DNA from: Bacteroides luhongzhouii
GTDB taxonomy: Bacteria > Bacteroidota > Bacteroidia > Bacteroidales > Bacteroidaceae
Assembly: GCF_009193295.2 (NCBI RefSeq)
Contig: NZ_CP059973.1
Location: 3,162,001 to 3,226,000 of the forward strand
DNA: 64,000 nucleotides
Direction of reading: 5' to 3'
In this document: positions 39,787 through 48,237 of the stretch, piece by piece
Numbering within the stretch: position 1 is the stretch's first letter
Layout of the letters: each line of letters begins with the position of its first letter
Translations under genes and position numbers: made by a program
The notes under the pieces: model-generated
Told to the model about the DNA's origin: nothing
What the model saw: the letters and a program-made list of their open reading frames with translations, nothing else
Databases searched by the model: none

Positions 39787-42042
39787 TTACGTTAAGTACA
39801 GTATTTTTCTAATCTTTTCCCGGTTGCCCACAATCCAAACGAGATCTCCTAATTGGAAAGTTGCGTCTTTATCCAGGGTAATCAGTTCGTCATTTCGTTC
39901 AATAGCTACAACAATACTGTCATGCTTTTCTCCCAAATGAGACTGAGCGATGGTTTGGTTTAAAAAGCGGAATTCTTCGTCTACCGTGAAAGAGTGGAGA
40001 GTTATCTTTTTATCCACTGCATCCGTATCTGATGTGCTTTTTACATCTTCTATTCTATTTCTGAATCCCTGCAATTGTGTATCTGTACCAACTACAGTCA
40101 ATTTATCCTGTGGATAGATGTGTTCAGAGCTTTTGGGTATATATATGTTCAAATCACCACGTGTGATTGCGACCACATTCACTCCAAAGTTTTGCCTGAA
40201 TGAAAGTTCTCCTAAAGACTTGCCGATGTAATCGGAATAGGGCGATACAACGACAGATGTCAAATCGAGGTCTTTGTCATTGAACTCGCTATTGAAACTT
40301 GTTTTTAGCGGGTGCCGTTTTTTAGCAACCTCTTCCCGTCGGTTGAGATTGGCCAGGAATCTCGTTTCCAACCGTGAATATTGTGTGAGGTCTTCCCTAA
40401 GAATAAGAATCAGTGCCACTACAGCTATGGCGATAATCACACTTATTCCCCAGTTCAACTTGAAATAGCTGATAACTACGCTAGTGATAAAGAAAAGAGC
40501 AACAGATACCCGGCCTAAAACGAGAGAAACCAGTCGTCCGTGATTGTAATTCTCATCTCTCCATAGCTTCAGGAATAATTCGGAAGAGTTGTATTTGTTG
40601 GAGATGAGTGCCCACAAAAAAGGAGTCATAAGCAAAAGAGTGCCCAGACACATCACCAGATTAATCCATATGGTAACAGGAGTAAACATTTCACTGATGG
40701 CAGGATAAATAATTTGTATAGACAGCAGCCAGATAGCAGTGAGCAGTACGCTATAAATAATAACCCTGCCAATCATGTTTTTTAGTAATTTCTTCCAGTC
40801 GCTATCGTGGTTCATGGTCTTCTTGCCGGAAGCATAACGATCTAACGTCTCCTGTACTTTAGTAGGCAATATTTTGTAAAGCCATTCGGCAAAAGGATTG
40901 GCCAAACGGATAAAATAAGGAGTCGTGAAAGTGGTGATAACAGACACAGCCACAATGATCGGTGAAATAAACGGATCGAGCACTTTGAGCGAAACACCCA
41001 GTCCGGCGATGATGAAAGCAAACTCTCCGATTTGTGCCAGACTGAATCCGGATTTGATAGAAGTGTTCAGTGGTTCTCCGGATAAGAGTACGCCAAATGA
41101 AGAGAAAATGGCTTTGCCGATAATGGTAACCAGAGTAATGATGATAACAGGCCAGGCATATTCTACCAATACGGCCGGATTCACCAGCATACCGACCGAT
41201 ACGAAAAAAATAGCTCCGAAGAGGTCTTTTACCGGTTGTATGATATGTTCGATGTGCTCGGCTTCGATGGTTTCGGCAAGGATAGATCCCATGATAAATG
41301 CACCTAACGCTGTTGAAAAGCCTGTATAGGTGGCCAATACCACCATTCCCAGACAAAGACCAATCGAAACAATCAAAAGAGTCTCATTATTCATCAGCTT
41401 CTTTGCTTTTTTAAGAAAAGCCGGAATAACAAAGATACCGATGAGAAACCACAGGATTAAAAAGAAAACGACTTTGAGAACACTAATCAATAAATCTTCA
41501 CCCACAAAGTCCTGACTTACCGCCATTGTAGAAAGAAGCACCATCATTAAAATGGCAATCAGGTCTTCCACTACCAGAGTACCGAATACGATGCCCGTAA
41601 AACGTTGGTTGCGCAACCCCAAATCATCAAAGGCCTTGATGATAATTGTGGTAGACGACATAGACAACATTCCTCCAAGAAAGATGGAATTCATCGTGCC
41701 CCATCCTAATAATTGTCCTACCAGAAAACCTATGAGCAACATACTGACGACTTCGGTGGTGGCCGTAATAAAAGCTGTGGAACCTACATTCATGAGCTTT
41801 TTAAAACTAAACTCCAGTCCAAGTGCGAAGAGCAGGAATATAACACCTATTTCCGCCCATATATTGATGTTTTCGATATCTCCCACTGTGGGGAAAATAT
41901 TTATATAAGGCCCTGCTAGTAATCCGGCAATGATGTAACCTAAGACTAAAGGTTGTTTCATCCATTTGAACAGCAAGGTTATTACACTGGCCGATATTAA
42001 TATCAGCGCAAGGTCGGCAATCAAAGTTGGCAAATGTGACAT
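39787..42042 (-). CDS. CPA2-type cation:proton antiporter with TrkA-C domains (second copy)
   Basis: 751 residues, same layout as the antiporter at 14621: exchanger domain 1-390 (QPLVLGYIIAGLLAGP, IFLLFALGLEFS, SSTTIIIKAFDDLG, GFSTALGAFIMGSILAET), second membrane part about 410-560, and two C-terminal RCK_C domains (about 580-660 and 670-745, with VVVSPYSDYIGKSLGEL and DLVWIVGNREKIRKI). The regulatory half differs most, which suggests that the copies respond to different signals. Followed upstream by the PiT/DUF47 pair on the same strand with 127 bases between. Confidence 0.88.
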   Translation of the reverse strand: MSHLPTLIADLALILISASVITLLFKWMKQPLVLGYIIAGLLAGPYINIFPTVGDIENINIWAEIGVIFLLFALGLEFSFKKLMNVGSTAFITATTEVVSMLLIGFLVGQLLGWGTMNSIFLGGMLSMSSTTIIIKAFDDLGLRNQRFTGIVFGTLVVEDLIAILMMVLLSTMAVSQDFVGEDLLISVLKVVFFLILWFLIGIFVIPAFLKKAKKLMNNETLLIVSIGLCLGMVVLATYTGFSTALGAFIMGSILAETIEAEHIEHIIQPVKDLFGAIFFVSVGMLVNPAVLVEYAWPVIIITLVTIIGKAIFSSFGVLLSGEPLNTSIKSGFSLAQIGEFAFIIAGLGVSLKVLDPFISPIIVAVSVITTFTTPYFIRLANPFAEWLYKILPTKVQETLDRYASGKKTMNHDSDWKKLLKNMIGRVIIYSVLLTAIWLLSIQIIYPAISEMFTPVTIWINLVMCLGTLLLMTPFLWALISNKYNSSELFLKLWRDENYNHGRLVSLVLGRVSVALFFITSVVISYFKLNWGISVIIAIAVVALILILREDLTQYSRLETRFLANLNRREEVAKKRHPLKTSFNSEFNDKDLDLTSVVVSPYSDYIGKSLGELSFRQNFGVNVVAITRGDLNIYIPKSSEHIYPQDKLTVVGTDTQLQGFRNRIEDVKSTSDTDAVDKKITLHSFTVDEEFRFLNQTIAQSHLGEKHDSIVVAIERNDELITLDKDATFQLGDLVWIVGNREKIRKILYLT

Positions 42043-42169
42043 TTAGTGATGGATTTATTCATTTTTATATTCCTGATAGTTAGACAGAAAAGAACCAAGG
42101 GACATGGATGTTCAGCTCTTTTCTTTTGCGAGAGTGTCGGCTGTCAATTATTCATTATATTGTTTTCCT

Positions 42170-43186
42170 CTACAAAAAGAGGGAAACAATATAATAGATA
42201 ACTGCTGCCAAGAGTCCACTGACCGGAATTGTAAGAATCCAGGCAGTCATGAGGCTTTTTGTTATTCCCCAGCGAACGGCAGAGAGGCGTTTGGTCGCAC
42301 CTACTCCGATGATTGCACCTGTGATAGTATGTGTTGTACTAACAGGGATTTTCAGCATTTCCGTGATGTAGAGAGTGAAAGCACCGGCTGTTTCGGCAAT
42401 TACTCCTTCCAATGGGGTTACTTTGGTGATTTTGGTTCCCATTGTCTTTACTATTTTCCAACCTCCGGACATGGTGCCGAGTGAGATGGCGGTGAAACAC
42501 GAAAAAGCAACCCAGTCGGGAAGGTCATTGATGCTGTTGATACCCATACCCAATCCCATAGAATGGGCGGCTATCATGGCAGCGGCAATGATACCCATTA
42601 CTTTTTGTGAGTCATTCAAACCATGTCCGACGCTGAAGAGGGCGGAAGAAACGAGCTGTAACCTTTTAAACCAGACTTCAGCTGTATGAGGATGTGCACG
42701 CCGGCAGATGTAAAGAACAAACAGAGTGAAACCGAAAGCAATCACCATTCCGATAAAAGGAGCCAGAAAAATGAAAGCTGCAATTTTAAGAATGATATTA
42801 AGTTGAATTGCTTCAAATCCGTTTGCCATAATGGCAGCTCCTGCAAATCCTCCGATAAGCGTATGTGACGATGAAGACGGGATACCTTTCCACCACGTTA
42901 CCAGGTTCCAGGTGATGGCTGCTATGACTCCTGCCAATATAATAGGTAAAGTGATGTATTGTTCTACCACCGTCTTGGATACTGTATTGGCAATACCGAA
43001 TCCGCCTATGATATATTTGGCAATGAAAAAAGCAACGAAATTGAAGAAAGCAGCCCATAATACGGCTTGAAAGGGAGTAAGCACCCTGGTAGATACGATT
43101 GTAGCTATTGAGTTTGCTGCATCGTGAAAGCCGTTGATATAATCAAATATCAGAGCCAGAATAATGATAGTCACTAATAATTCCAT
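42170..43186 (-). CDS. Low-affinity inorganic phosphate transporter, PiT family
   Basis: 338 residues, about ten helices. The two inverted signature repeats are IFDYINGFHDAANSIATIVSTR at the start and FSVGHGLNDSQKVMGIIAAAM in the second half (each split around the GxND/GFHD core). It carries phosphate, probably as a metal complex, with protons or sodium across the inner membrane. It starts 15 bases after the DUF47 gene, a pairing found across bacteria. Confidence 0.93.
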   Translation of the reverse strand: MELLVTIIILALIFDYINGFHDAANSIATIVSTRVLTPFQAVLWAAFFNFVAFFIAKYIIGGFGIANTVSKTVVEQYITLPIILAGVIAAITWNLVTWWKGIPSSSSHTLIGGFAGAAIMANGFEAIQLNIILKIAAFIFLAPFIGMVIAFGFTLFVLYICRRAHPHTAEVWFKRLQLVSSALFSVGHGLNDSQKVMGIIAAAMIAAHSMGLGMGINSINDLPDWVAFSCFTAISLGTMSGGWKIVKTMGTKITKVTPLEGVIAETAGAFTLYITEMLKIPVSTTHTITGAIIGVGATKRLSAVRWGITKSLMTAWILTIPVSGLLAAVIYYIVSLFL

Positions 43187-43201
43187 GTGTTCCGGCTTGC
43201 T

Positions 43202-43849
43202 TTATGCGTACTTTACAATCAGGTTTTTCAGAATCTTGCCTACGTGTTCTGCGGCATCGGTCGTTTTCTCCAGTTCATGCATGATTTCTTTAATTTTGAT
43301 AAGTTCAATGCAATCCTTTTCTTCTTCAAATAGCTTGGTGATAAAGAATTCATATACGTCATCTGCCTGATTTTCGATTTCATGTAATCTTGAGCAATAT
43401 TCCCGGAGAAGAATCGGTTTCTTACGGAATGTTTCAAGTTCGTCCATGGCTTTACAGATGTAGGTCGCTTCTTCCTGAATCAAACGGCTCAATTCTTTGC
43501 CATTTTCCGAGATAGGATGGGGATTGTAAATAGAGATCCGTTTGGCACAACTATTTATTCCGTCGATGACATCATCCATGCAGGAAGCTAAGTCATGAAT
43601 ATCTTCACGGTCGAAAGGAGTGATGAATGTAGTGCCCAATTCATCAAAAATCCGATGTGTCAGTTTGTCCCCTTCACGTTCCAGCTCTTTGATTTTCTTG
43701 TAGTAGTCTGCACGTTCTGTTGGTGAGTCATGTTGCAAGCTTTCTGTTAAAACAACGGATGCTTCACAAAGCACTTCTGAAAGTTGTTTCAGCAATGGGA
43801 AAAATTTGGGCTCCTTTGGAGTAAACCGGCTAAAAAAAGAATTTTTCAT
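43202..43849 (-). CDS. DUF47 (PhoU-like) phosphate transport accessory protein
   Basis: 215 residues, all helical, of the DUF47/YkaA family: FFPLLKQLSEVLCEAS, IKELEREGDKLTHRIFDELGTTFITPFDREDIHDLASCMDDVIDGI (E/D-rich metal-binding motif, split). These PhoU-like bundles associate with PiT transporters and regulate them. First gene of the pair; PiT follows after 15 bases. Confidence 0.92.
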   Translation of the reverse strand: MKNSFFSRFTPKEPKFFPLLKQLSEVLCEASVVLTESLQHDSPTERADYYKKIKELEREGDKLTHRIFDELGTTFITPFDREDIHDLASCMDDVIDGINSCAKRISIYNPHPISENGKELSRLIQEEATYICKAMDELETFRKKPILLREYCSRLHEIENQADDVYEFFITKLFEEEKDCIELIKIKEIMHELEKTTDAAEHVGKILKNLIVKYA

Positions 43850-43926
43850 AAGTGTAAAAACTTTAAATTGTTTTTTCTTCTCTATTTATATTAGTAACAA
43901 ATGAATACAGATTATAGTTTGGTGTT

Positions 43927-44562
43927 TTAAGATTTTAGTTTGGCTCGTACTACCTCTATGATTGCAGGCAATATAGAGATGAATATGATGGCAACAATCA
44001 GCAGTTTCAAGTTCTCCTGTACAAACGGAAGGTCTCCGAAGAAATAACCGGTGTAGCAGAAGATGCCAACCCAAGCCGCACCGCCCGCTAAATTATACAT
44101 CATAAAATAGTAATAATTCATCTTTCCCATTCCTGCCACGAAGGGAGCAAACGTGCGAACTATCGGGACGAATCTGGCCAGAATAATTGTTTTCCCACCA
44201 TATTTCTTATAAAACTCGTGTGTCCTCTCCAGATGGCTTTGTTTGAATATTCTGGAATTGGGATTATTAGAAAGCTTTCGACCGAAGAAATGTCCGATCA
44301 TGTAATTGCAGGAATCGCCTAATACGGCAGCGGCAAATAAAATGATAACGAGTATATGTACACTGATAGGCATGTCAGGTAAGGCAGAAATGGCTCCGGC
44401 TACGAAGAGCAGAGAATCACCGGGAAGAAAAGGAGTGACCACTAATCCGGTTTCACAGAAGATTATAAAAAACAAAATGGCGTACGTCCAAGCATGATAA
44501 TCATGTACAATCATAACCATATATTGATTGATATGAAGTATAAAATCCAATAAAAAGTCCAT
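43927..44562 (-). CDS. DedA family membrane protein
   Basis: 211 residues. Family motifs: [22 protein letters not shown] near residues 35-55 and the conserved [27 protein letters not shown] near 115-140 (split by the RFxPxxR core). DedA proteins are half-transporters needed for membrane homeostasis; several flip undecaprenyl phosphate or phospholipids. Separated from the DUF47 gene by 77 bases. The 150 bases upstream contain a weak hairpin (GGCATAA/TTATGCC, 44663-44692) and nothing else I can identify. Confidence 0.92.
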   Translation of the reverse strand: MDFLLDFILHINQYMVMIVHDYHAWTYAILFFIIFCETGLVVTPFLPGDSLLFVAGAISALPDMPISVHILVIILFAAAVLGDSCNYMIGHFFGRKLSNNPNSRIFKQSHLERTHEFYKKYGGKTIILARFVPIVRTFAPFVAGMGKMNYYYFMMYNLAGGAAWVGIFCYTGYFFGDLPFVQENLKLLIVAIIFISILPAIIEVVRAKLKS

Positions 44563-44711
44563 TTTATATACTTTGGTTGTTATGGTAAAAAAAGAATGTT
44601 ATTGGCTTCCGGACCATAGTGAATACTCTTTTCACTTTAAATGGCGGAAGCAAACAGAAAGTGTGGCATAAAAGACTGGAATAATCTTATGCCGGAAAAA
44701 ATATAAAATAG

Positions 44712-45143
44712 CTAAATGAGTATGTGACCTAATGAATAGATATGATATCTATCAGAATATTTAAAAAGATTGGTATAATATGAAAAACCTGTCCATTGGT
44801 TTTGAGGAAGCTGAATCTTCAGAGAGCTTAGTATACGGATAGTGACAGAAGGAATATTGAATCGTAGTATCTTTAAAGGAGAGAGGTGGCGGAAGGAGAA
44901 TGGATTTAAAACGCCATTATCGTTATTGTAATCTTGTTTTCCAGCGTATTCTTTTGTTTTGACTAGTTTCTGTTCTTTATCCAGCTGTATGATGCTGGTT
45001 TTGGAGGTGTATGAGTTGGTATAGGTTTGTGTACTGGTACTACCGGCTTCTAACCGGTATGCCTCTTGTGCTTCATCGGAAATCAGATGGAATCCCCAAC
45101 TCAGAAATACGCCTAATAGTATACAGAATATGTACTTCATCAT
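44712..45143 (-). CDS. Hypothetical protein with N-terminal hydrophobic anchor
   Basis: 143 residues. The N-terminus (MMKYIFCILLGVFLSWGFHLI) is a signal anchor or uncleaved signal. The rest contains a Ser/Thr-rich stretch (GSTSTQTYTNSYTSKTS) and a basic, hydrophobic C-terminus. I recognise no family. A TACCTTTA box close to the start (about 45155-45162) could be its promoter. It lies next to two decayed genes and could itself be a remnant; treat as uncertain. Confidence 0.4.
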   Translation of the reverse strand: MMKYIFCILLGVFLSWGFHLISDEAQEAYRLEAGSTSTQTYTNSYTSKTSIIQLDKEQKLVKTKEYAGKQDYNNDNGVLNPFSFRHLSPLKILRFNIPSVTIRILSSLKIQLPQNQWTGFSYYTNLFKYSDRYHIYSLGHILI

Positions 45144-45242
45144 AACGGCCGTAAAGGTAGAAACTATTTTTATATGAAATACATATTCACAAGCATAATT
45201 AACAATTATAATTGTAGCTCTATCGGGAGGGATTCATTATAG

Positions 45243-45401
45243 TTATGTTAACTTCTGTTGTTTACAGTGAATACAGTAGTCGTAATGCACAGTTCGCAGT
45301 TTTCCGCACTTGGGGCAGGTGTATTTATGATTTTGCCATATTAAGAAGTTTTCTTCTCCCTGTTCTTTTATGAATGTAAGATCATTAATTTGCCGGGAAA
45401 A
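45243..45401 (-). pseudogene. Remnant of a zinc-ribbon protein (DUF3795-like C-terminus)
   Basis: The open stretch codes for about 52 residues ending LIWQNHKYTCPKCGK and VHYDYCIHCKQQKLT, a four-cysteine zinc ribbon, and resembles the tail of DUF3795-type proteins (FIKEQGEENFLIWQ before CPxCG). There is no ATG; an in-frame TAA at 45402-45404 closes it upstream, and no matching N-terminal part is visible beyond. This is best read as the decayed 3' end of a gene. The family name is from memory. Confidence 0.5.
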
Positions 45402-45534
45402 TTACTATTAATTTCCGGATATAATATTGGAATCTGATTTTTTTCCCTTTTTTTTGTAAAAGCTGTAGGGTATTTCCGGTTTGAACGCTCTTATAAATAG
45501 AAACGCAATTTATTTACCTATAAAAAGCATCAGT

Positions 45535-46277
45535 ATGAAGAATGTAGAAAAACACTTGGTTGGATGGCTATCAGTTTGTTTGCTGCTTTGTAGCTATCTT
45601 GTGTGGGCGCAAGGAGATGCCGGAGATTATCTTACGATCGTTGGTCTGGTGAAAGACAAGCAAAATAAAAAAGCTCTTTCGGACCTAAAGTTGTTCCTTT
45701 GCAGGAAGTAGTGATTCGTCGAAGTGAACCAAAGAAACTTTTGCGGGAGATGATTGAACGACGGGAACAGAACTATTCGCATGCTCCCGTGTATCTGACT
45801 ACCTTTTATCGTGAAGGAGTTCAGTTGAAAAACAAATTTCAAAACTTGTCAGAAGCAGTGTTTAAGGTTTATAAGACATCCTCACATTCAGTTGTGCCGG
45901 ATCAAGTGAAGCTCTTGAAAATGAGCCGGCTAAGTAATGTGGCAGCGAAAGATAGCTTGCTTGTAAAAGTAAAGTCGGGTATTCAGGTCTGTATCCAGAT
46001 GGATATTATAAAAGATTTCAAAGTGAAACGGGCCAAAATGCTGTTTGGCAGTCGTGATCTTCATATCTGGTTTGAGATGATTACTTGCAAAGTGGAAACC
46101 GGACAGGTAGTTGCGTTTCCCCGTACGGAAAGATTGCCTACCCGTACAATCTTCTCCGATACATCTTTCAAATATGATGAGAACTTTTGGAAAGACTTTA
46201 ATGTGATCCCATTGGAAGAAGAAATCAGCAAACTAATAGAAAAAATCTCTTTGAAGATAGAAGAAATAGGAGATTGA
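45535..46277 (+). pseudogene. Broken carboxypeptidase-regulatory-like secreted protein
   Basis: The signal peptide and start of a carboxypeptidase-D-regulatory-like domain (YLTIVGLVKDKQNKKALSDL) run to about 45683. There the frame jumps: the continuation KVVPLQEVVIRRSEPKKLL, which normally follows the end of that domain, is in another frame, opening the piece 45699-46277. Thus most of the regulatory domain is deleted with a frameshift. The second piece also seems to lack its middle: KDSLLVKVKSGIQ jumps to FKVKRAKMLFGSRDLHIWFEM, while the C-terminal RLPTRTIFSDTSFKYDENFW is kept. Intact relatives in Bacteroides are around 400-500 residues. Confidence 0.65.
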
Positions 46278-46283
46278 TTTATT

Positions 46284-46314
46284 TTGCCATTCAACAGGAT
46301 TGCTGTACCTTTGT
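46284..46314 (+). promoter_or_regulatory. Promoter of the DUF4250 gene
   Basis: TTTG (46284-46287), 19 bases, TACCTTTG (46307-46314): both elements at ideal spacing, 24 bases before the ATG at 46339. Confidence 0.85.
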
Positions 46315-46338
46315 ACCCGGTTTAAAAGATTGTATGTT

Positions 46339-46515
46339 ATGGAATTACCGAAAGATCCGATGATGTTGTTCAGCGTCATCAATATGAAGTTACGCGATTG
46401 TTATTCTTCACTTGACGAACTTTGTGAAGATATGAATGTGAACAAGGATGAATTAGTGAATCAGTTGAAAGCCGTAGGCTTTGAATATAGTGCGGAACAC
46501 AATAAGTTCTGGTAA
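46339..46515 (+). CDS. DUF4250 small protein
   Basis: 58 residues from MELPKDPMMLFSVINMKLRD at 46339; this opening is typical of DUF4250, a family of about 60 residues with a small helix-turn-helix-like fold (SLDELCEDMNVNKDELVNQL) ending in YSAEHNKFW. The fold suggests nucleic-acid binding, but no function is known. The longer frame from 46300 overlaps the promoter and is rejected. Flanked by its own promoter and terminator. Confidence 0.88.
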   Translation: MELPKDPMMLFSVINMKLRDCYSSLDELCEDMNVNKDELVNQLKAVGFEYSAEHNKFW

Positions 46516-46551
46516 TTATCTCCTTATTTACAGCTTGTAGATAGAGTACTT

Positions 46552-46596
46552 GAAGTGCCTCCATATCCTTTACAAAGGATACAGAGGCACTTTTTC
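46552..46596 (+). terminator. Terminator after the DUF4250 gene
   Basis: Outer stem AGTGCCTC / GAGGCACT plus inner ATATCCTT / AAGGATA, followed by T5. Confidence 0.85.
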
Positions 46597-46703
46597 TATC
46601 TGATGAATCCCCTCGCCCTGTTAATAAAAGCAAAATACGAAATCTCATATTTAACTTCACCTGCCTTCCCCGTTCTAACTAATAAAGCTTAGAAAAAGAA
46701 TTG

Positions 46704-47243
46704 ATGATAAACGAGAATAAAATTCGTGAAGCTTGTGCCTCGAATCGCGAACGGGGATTCAAGATGTTGATGGACTCTTTTCAGGTGCCGATATATAATT
46801 ATATCCGTAGATTGGTTGTATCTCATGAAGATGCGGAAGATGTGCTTCAGGAAGTCTTTATCCGGATATTCCGGCATATCGATCAGTTTCGCGAAGAAAG
46901 TTCACTGTCAACCTGGATTTACCGGATTGCAACGAATGAGAGTTTACGCTTGCTCAACGGACGTAAAGATGAAGGAGTTGTTTCCGCAGAAGATGTTCAG
47001 GAAGAGTTGATGGGCAAGTTGAAGGCTTCCGATTACATTGATTATGAAAATGAGCTGGCAGTAAAGTTTCAGGAAGCCATTTTAAGTCTGCCGGAAAAGC
47101 AGCGGCTTGTATTCAATTTACGTTATTACGATGAACTTGAATATGAAGAGATTGCCCGTGTACTGGACAGTAAAGTGGATACGCTGAAAGTGAATTACCA
47201 CTATGCGAAAGAGAAGATAAAGGAATATATATTAAACAGATAG
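46704..47243 (+). CDS. ECF-type sigma-70 factor
   Basis: 179 residues from the ATG at 46704 (a TTG is directly upstream). Region 2 is seen in IYNYIRRLVVSHEDAEDVLQEVF and the following IRIFRHIDQF with STWIYRIATNESL; region 4 in LSLPEKQRLVFNLRYYDEL and YEEIARVLDSKVDTLKVNYHYAKEKI (split). It redirects RNA polymerase to a small regulon. The next gene begins 4 bases after its stop, so it is co-translated with a putative anti-sigma factor. Confidence 0.93.
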   Translation: MINENKIREACASNRERGFKMLMDSFQVPIYNYIRRLVVSHEDAEDVLQEVFIRIFRHIDQFREESSLSTWIYRIATNESLRLLNGRKDEGVVSAEDVQEELMGKLKASDYIDYENELAVKFQEAILSLPEKQRLVFNLRYYDELEYEEIARVLDSKVDTLKVNYHYAKEKIKEYILNR

Positions 47244-47247
47244 AATA

Positions 47248-47592
47248 ATGAAAAAGGATTTTGATTTTGACGATATTGGTAAACAGACACCTTACCGTAC
47301 CCCCGATGGATTCTTCGAGGACGTGCAACGAAAGGTGATGGAACGTGCCGGAGTGAAGCAACAGAGGAAATCTCATATGAAGCTGATTATTTCTACGGTG
47401 ATTACCATAGCGGCAGTATTGGTCGGATTTCTGTTTGTTCCGTCTTTGCGACAGGCGGATGAGGAGAAAACGTCTTCTTCGAATGTGTTAGCCAACGGTA
47501 TGGAACCGGTAGATAAATGGATTAAAGAACTATCAGATGAGGAGTTGGAAGAGCTCGTCAGCTTCTCTGAAAATGATATATTTTTGAATTAA
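47248..47592 (+). CDS. Putative anti-sigma factor, single transmembrane helix
   Basis: 114 residues: a cytoplasmic N-terminus (about 1-42, with the TPDGFFEDVQRKVMER motif found in Bacteroidota proteins encoded behind ECF sigma genes), one membrane helix (about 44-64, KLIISTVITIAAVLVGFLFV) and a short acidic periplasmic tail (EELSDEELEELVSF-like). Size, topology and the 4-base spacing to the sigma gene suggest that it holds the sigma factor at the membrane. No zinc-binding HxxxCxxC motif is present, so it is not a ZAS-type anti-sigma. The role is inferred from position. Confidence 0.6.
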   Translation: MKKDFDFDDIGKQTPYRTPDGFFEDVQRKVMERAGVKQQRKSHMKLIISTVITIAAVLVGFLFVPSLRQADEEKTSSSNVLANGMEPVDKWIKELSDEELEELVSFSENDIFLN

Positions 47593-47625
47593 GTAACTCA
47601 ATTAATTATTTTAAACGTGAAGATT

Positions 47626-48189
47626 ATGAAGACTAAATTTATTTATGTAATTTTGGCCGTTCTCCTGATGGGGAGCCAGATGACTTTGTCTGCACAGAAT
47701 ACAGATAATAAACAAAAAAAACAGCGTCCTACACCAGAACAAATGGTGCAGATGCAGACTAAACAAATAGTAAATACGTTGATGTTGGATGATGCAACGG
47801 CAGCTAAGTTTACTCCGGTATACGAGAAGTATCTGAAAGAATTGCGTGAATGTCGTATGATGACTCATAAGGCGAGAACAGAGAAAACTAAAGCACAAGG
47901 CACAGACGCTAATGCTAAGAAAGAACGTCCGTCTATGACTGACGATGAGATTGCTACCATGTTGCGGAACCAGTTTACTCAAAGCCGTAAAATGCTGGAT
48001 ATTCGTGAAAAGTATTACAATGAATTCAGCAAGATACTTTCGCAGAAGCAGATTTTGAAGATTTATCAGCAGGAAAAGATGAATGCTAATAAATTCAGAA
48101 AGGAATTTGATCGCAGAAAAGGTCAGAAACCGGGACAGGGACACCACCAAGGACAAAGAAATCGTGCTCCTCGTCAAGACCAGAAATAA
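47626..48189 (+). CDS. Periplasmic Spy/CpxP-like protein
   Basis: 187 residues from the ATG at 47626 (a GTG at 47617 is in frame). A signal peptide (FIYVILAVLLMGSQMTLSAQ) precedes a mostly helical, highly charged body with paired hairpin-like helices (LMLDDATAAKFTPVYEKYLKELRE, split; FTQSRKMLDIREKYYNEFSKILSQKQILKIYQQEKM). This resembles Spy/CpxP-type LTxxQ chaperones that sense or buffer unfolded envelope proteins. The tail is Gly/Gln/His-rich and basic. Located between the sigma/anti-sigma pair and an outer-membrane barrel gene. Confidence 0.65.
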   Translation: MKTKFIYVILAVLLMGSQMTLSAQNTDNKQKKQRPTPEQMVQMQTKQIVNTLMLDDATAAKFTPVYEKYLKELRECRMMTHKARTEKTKAQGTDANAKKERPSMTDDEIATMLRNQFTQSRKMLDIREKYYNEFSKILSQKQILKIYQQEKMNANKFRKEFDRRKGQKPGQGHHQGQRNRAPRQDQK

Positions 48190-48237
48190 AGATTAGGTTT
48201 ATTTTATTATAGTTTTATTTTACTAAATCAACACAAT

